This document shows positions 4,885 to 6,324 of a DNA stretch of 6,324 bases, one piece after another. Where the stretch lies: positions 1 to 6,324 of the forward strand of contig JBCDBY010000274.1 in NCBI GenBank assembly GCA_039182715.1, in the 5' to 3' direction. Every line of letters begins with the position of its first letter. Position 1 is the stretch's first letter. The position numbers and the translations under genes were made by a program. Source of the DNA: JBCDBY01 sp039182715 (lineage in GTDB: Bacteria; Planctomycetota; PLA2). The notes beneath the pieces are model-generated. The model was not told the origin of the DNA. It saw nothing but the letters and a program-made list of their open reading frames with translations, and ran no database searches.

Positions 4885-6324
4885 AGCCCGCGCTCCTGCT
4901 CGTCGACCTGCAGCGCGATTTTCTCCGACGACCGGGGTTGCATCCGCGCCCGCCGATCCTGCGCGCCGCGGCGCAGCGGCTGCTCGAGGCGTGCCGCGCG
5001 CGCGGTCTGCCGGTGCACCACCTGCACACGCACGACGCCGGCGAACCCGTGCTGCCCCCGGCGGCCGGGGAGCGGGTGTGGGCGAAGAAGCGCTATCGCG
5101 GGGACGTCGACTACGGGCACGCGGACACGCTCATCGTGGCCGGCCTCTATCTGCACGCCTGTGTGCGCGAAGCGGTGCTCGACGCGCATGAACGCGGCCT
5201 GCGCGTCTGGATCGCCGACGACGCCGTCGGCACGACGGAGCCCGACCACGCGGAGCTCGTCCGCATCTGGATGGAAACGCGCGTCGCGACCTTCCTCGAT
5301 TCCGATGCGATCGTCCGCCGGCTTGACGGCCTCCCCGACGAGCAGGCGGTGGAGATTCGGGACCTCGAGGCCGAGCCGTTCGATGCGTCCGCCTGGGCCG
5401 ACCGCATCGAGGCACGTGCCGACGAGTTCGCCCGGACGATCCACGAGGAGATCGGCAAGCCGTTGCCGCTGGCCCGCGCCGAAGTCGGCTTCGCCGTCGC
5501 GCTCGCCCACGAGGCCGCGCGGCTCGTGCCGGAGCAGGGCGAGGGCTGGCGGCAGCGGGCACACGGCACGTTGGCGGTGATCACGCCGTTCAACAATCCG
5601 CTCGCGCTCCCCGTCGGACGCCTCGCGCCCGCGCTCCACGTCGGCAACGCGGTCGTCTGGAAGCCTGCGCCGCAGGCGCCACGGGTCGCGCAGCTGGTGG
5701 AAGAGACCCTCGATCGGCCGCAATCGATGCATCGCATCGACGGCGACGCGGCGGTGGCGCGCCGCATCGTCGACGACCCGCGCATCGGCGCCGTCGCCTT
5801 CACCGGCTCGACGGCGGTCGGCCGCGCGCTCGGCGTCCGCTGCGCGCGGCGCGGCATTCCGCTGCAGGCGGAGCTGGGCGGCAACAACGCCGCGATCCTG
5901 CTCGCCGACGCCGACCTCGGGCAGGCGCGTGCGTGGGCGCAAGCGGCCTTCGGATTCGCCGGCCAGCGCTGCACCGCGATTCGCCGGTTCATCGTGGAAG
6001 AGTCGATCCGCGCGCCGTTCGAGCAAGCGCTTGTCGACGCCGCGCGCGCGCTCGATCGCGAAGCGGAGGTCGGTCCGGTCATCTCGGAGGAGCAGGTCGC
6101 GTGGCTGCTCGAGCTGCTGGCGGATTGTGACGTCGCCGTCGGCGGCACCGCACGCGGTCGCTGGATGGAGCCGACCGTCGTACGTAACGGGCTGACGGAT
6201 CGGGAGACCTTCGGGCCCATCGCCCTGATTCAGCCGGCGACGGATCTCGAGGAGGCGCTGGCGCTGGCCAACGGCGTCGAGCACGGACTCGCCGTCGCGC
6301 TGCCGGGTGCGAGCCGCAAGCTGC
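4881..6324 (+). CDS. Isochorismatase-like hydrolase / aldehyde dehydrogenase fusion (3' end beyond window)
   Basis: One frame is open from GTG 4881 to the window edge (481 codons visible) and joins two enzymes. Residues 1 to ~148 form a compact isochorismatase-like cysteine hydrolase: LLVDLQRDF (6-14, Asp9), KKRY (Lys69/Lys70) and GLYLHACV (88-95, Cys94) give the Asp-Lys-Cys triad, followed by the usual A-DA-ERG and IADDAVGT elements. It is shorter than the usual ~180-200 residues. From ~165 an aldehyde dehydrogenase begins: EEIGKP (189-194), ITPFNNP (234-240, Asn238), VVWKPAP (258-264, Lys261), FTGSTAVG (307-314), AELGGNN (330-336, Glu331), AGQRCT (360-365, Cys364), then METP-like MEPTV and ETFGPI. 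The GGNN and AGQRC pattern recalls semialdehyde dehydrogenases (AstD, ALDH7 and PutA types). The usual first ~60 ALDH residues are missing, replaced by the hydrolase. The C-terminus is outside the window. The substrate is unknown; the hydrolase might release an amide-derived product and the ALDH oxidise a (semi)aldehyde. Confidence 0.85.
   Translation, partial: MKPALLLVDLQRDFLRRPGLHPRPPILRAAAQRLLEACRARGLPVHHLHTHDAGEPVLPPAAGERVWAKKRYRGDVDYGHADTLIVAGLYLHACVREAVLDAHERGLRVWIADDAVGTTEPDHAELVRIWMETRVATFLDSDAIVRRLDGLPDEQAVEIRDLEAEPFDASAWADRIEARADEFARTIHEEIGKPLPLARAEVGFAVALAHEAARLVPEQGEGWRQRAHGTLAVITPFNNPLALPVGRLAPALHVGNAVVWKPAPQAPRVAQLVEETLDRPQSMHRIDGDAAVARRIVDDPRIGAVAFTGSTAVGRALGVRCARRGIPLQAELGGNNAAILLADADLGQARAWAQAAFGFAGQRCTAIRRFIVEESIRAPFEQALVDAARALDREAEVGPVISEEQVAWLLELLADCDVAVGGTARGRWMEPTVVRNGLTDRETFGPIALIQPATDLEEALALANGVEHGLAVALPGASRKL

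Noticed and set aside
5300..5420. The hydrolase-ALDH join as an artefact of a frameshift between two genes
   Set aside because: The frame stays open across the join with coding-like composition, and no stop, start or ribosome site for a separate ALDH is seen. A deletion fusing two genes by assembly error cannot be fully excluded, so the check is listed under findings.
4590..6284. Minus-strand open frame (564 codons) antisense to the dehydrogenase and fusion gene
   Set aside because: Arg- and Asp-rich composition with no recognisable domain. The plus strand carries unambiguous IPMDH, isochorismatase and ALDH motifs.

Overview
The window comes from a very GC-rich bacterial genome (roughly 70% G+C by eye). 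Codons are strongly G/C-ended at third positions, which also produces many long antisense open frames. An apolipoprotein N-acyltransferase gene suggests an organism with lipoproteins, most often a diderm. The phylum cannot be fixed from the sequence; Acidobacteriota-like or deltaproteobacterial-grade lineages would fit, but this is inference only. There are no RNA genes, mobile elements, CRISPR arrays or long repeats. Coding density is close to complete, and the only sizeable gap is a 59-base divergent intergenic region at about 3800-3858.

Left arm, minus strand, 3799 down to 1: four genes are packed as one likely operon. In transcription order they are a class I SAM-methyltransferase-like protein (3799-3152), an AAA_14/DUF4143-type ATPase (3155-1797), molybdopterin molybdotransferase MoeA (1800-640), and the N-terminal 210 codons of apolipoprotein N-acyltransferase Lnt (630-1, running off the window). 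The first two junctions are 4-base stop/start overlaps (GTGA and ATGA). The third is a 9-base gap whose Shine-Dalgarno overlaps the moeA stop codon. The gene functions are diverse, so the cluster looks like co-transcription of unrelated housekeeping and orphan genes rather than one pathway.

Right arm, plus strand, 3859 to 6324: two genes form a second tight unit. The first is an NAD-type decarboxylating dehydrogenase of the isocitrate/isopropylmalate dehydrogenase family (3859-4884). It overlaps by GTGA the start of a single uninterrupted reading frame, 4881 to the window edge. That frame encodes an isochorismatase-like cysteine hydrolase domain (Asp-Lys-Cys triad visible) followed directly by an aldehyde dehydrogenase domain (catalytic Asn, Lys, Glu and Cys visible). 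This hydrolase-ALDH fusion is the most unusual item in the window. Together the two genes suggest a small catabolic module: oxidative decarboxylation of a 2-hydroxyacid-type substrate, amide or related hydrolysis, and oxidation of an aldehyde or semialdehyde. The substrate cannot be named from sequence alone.
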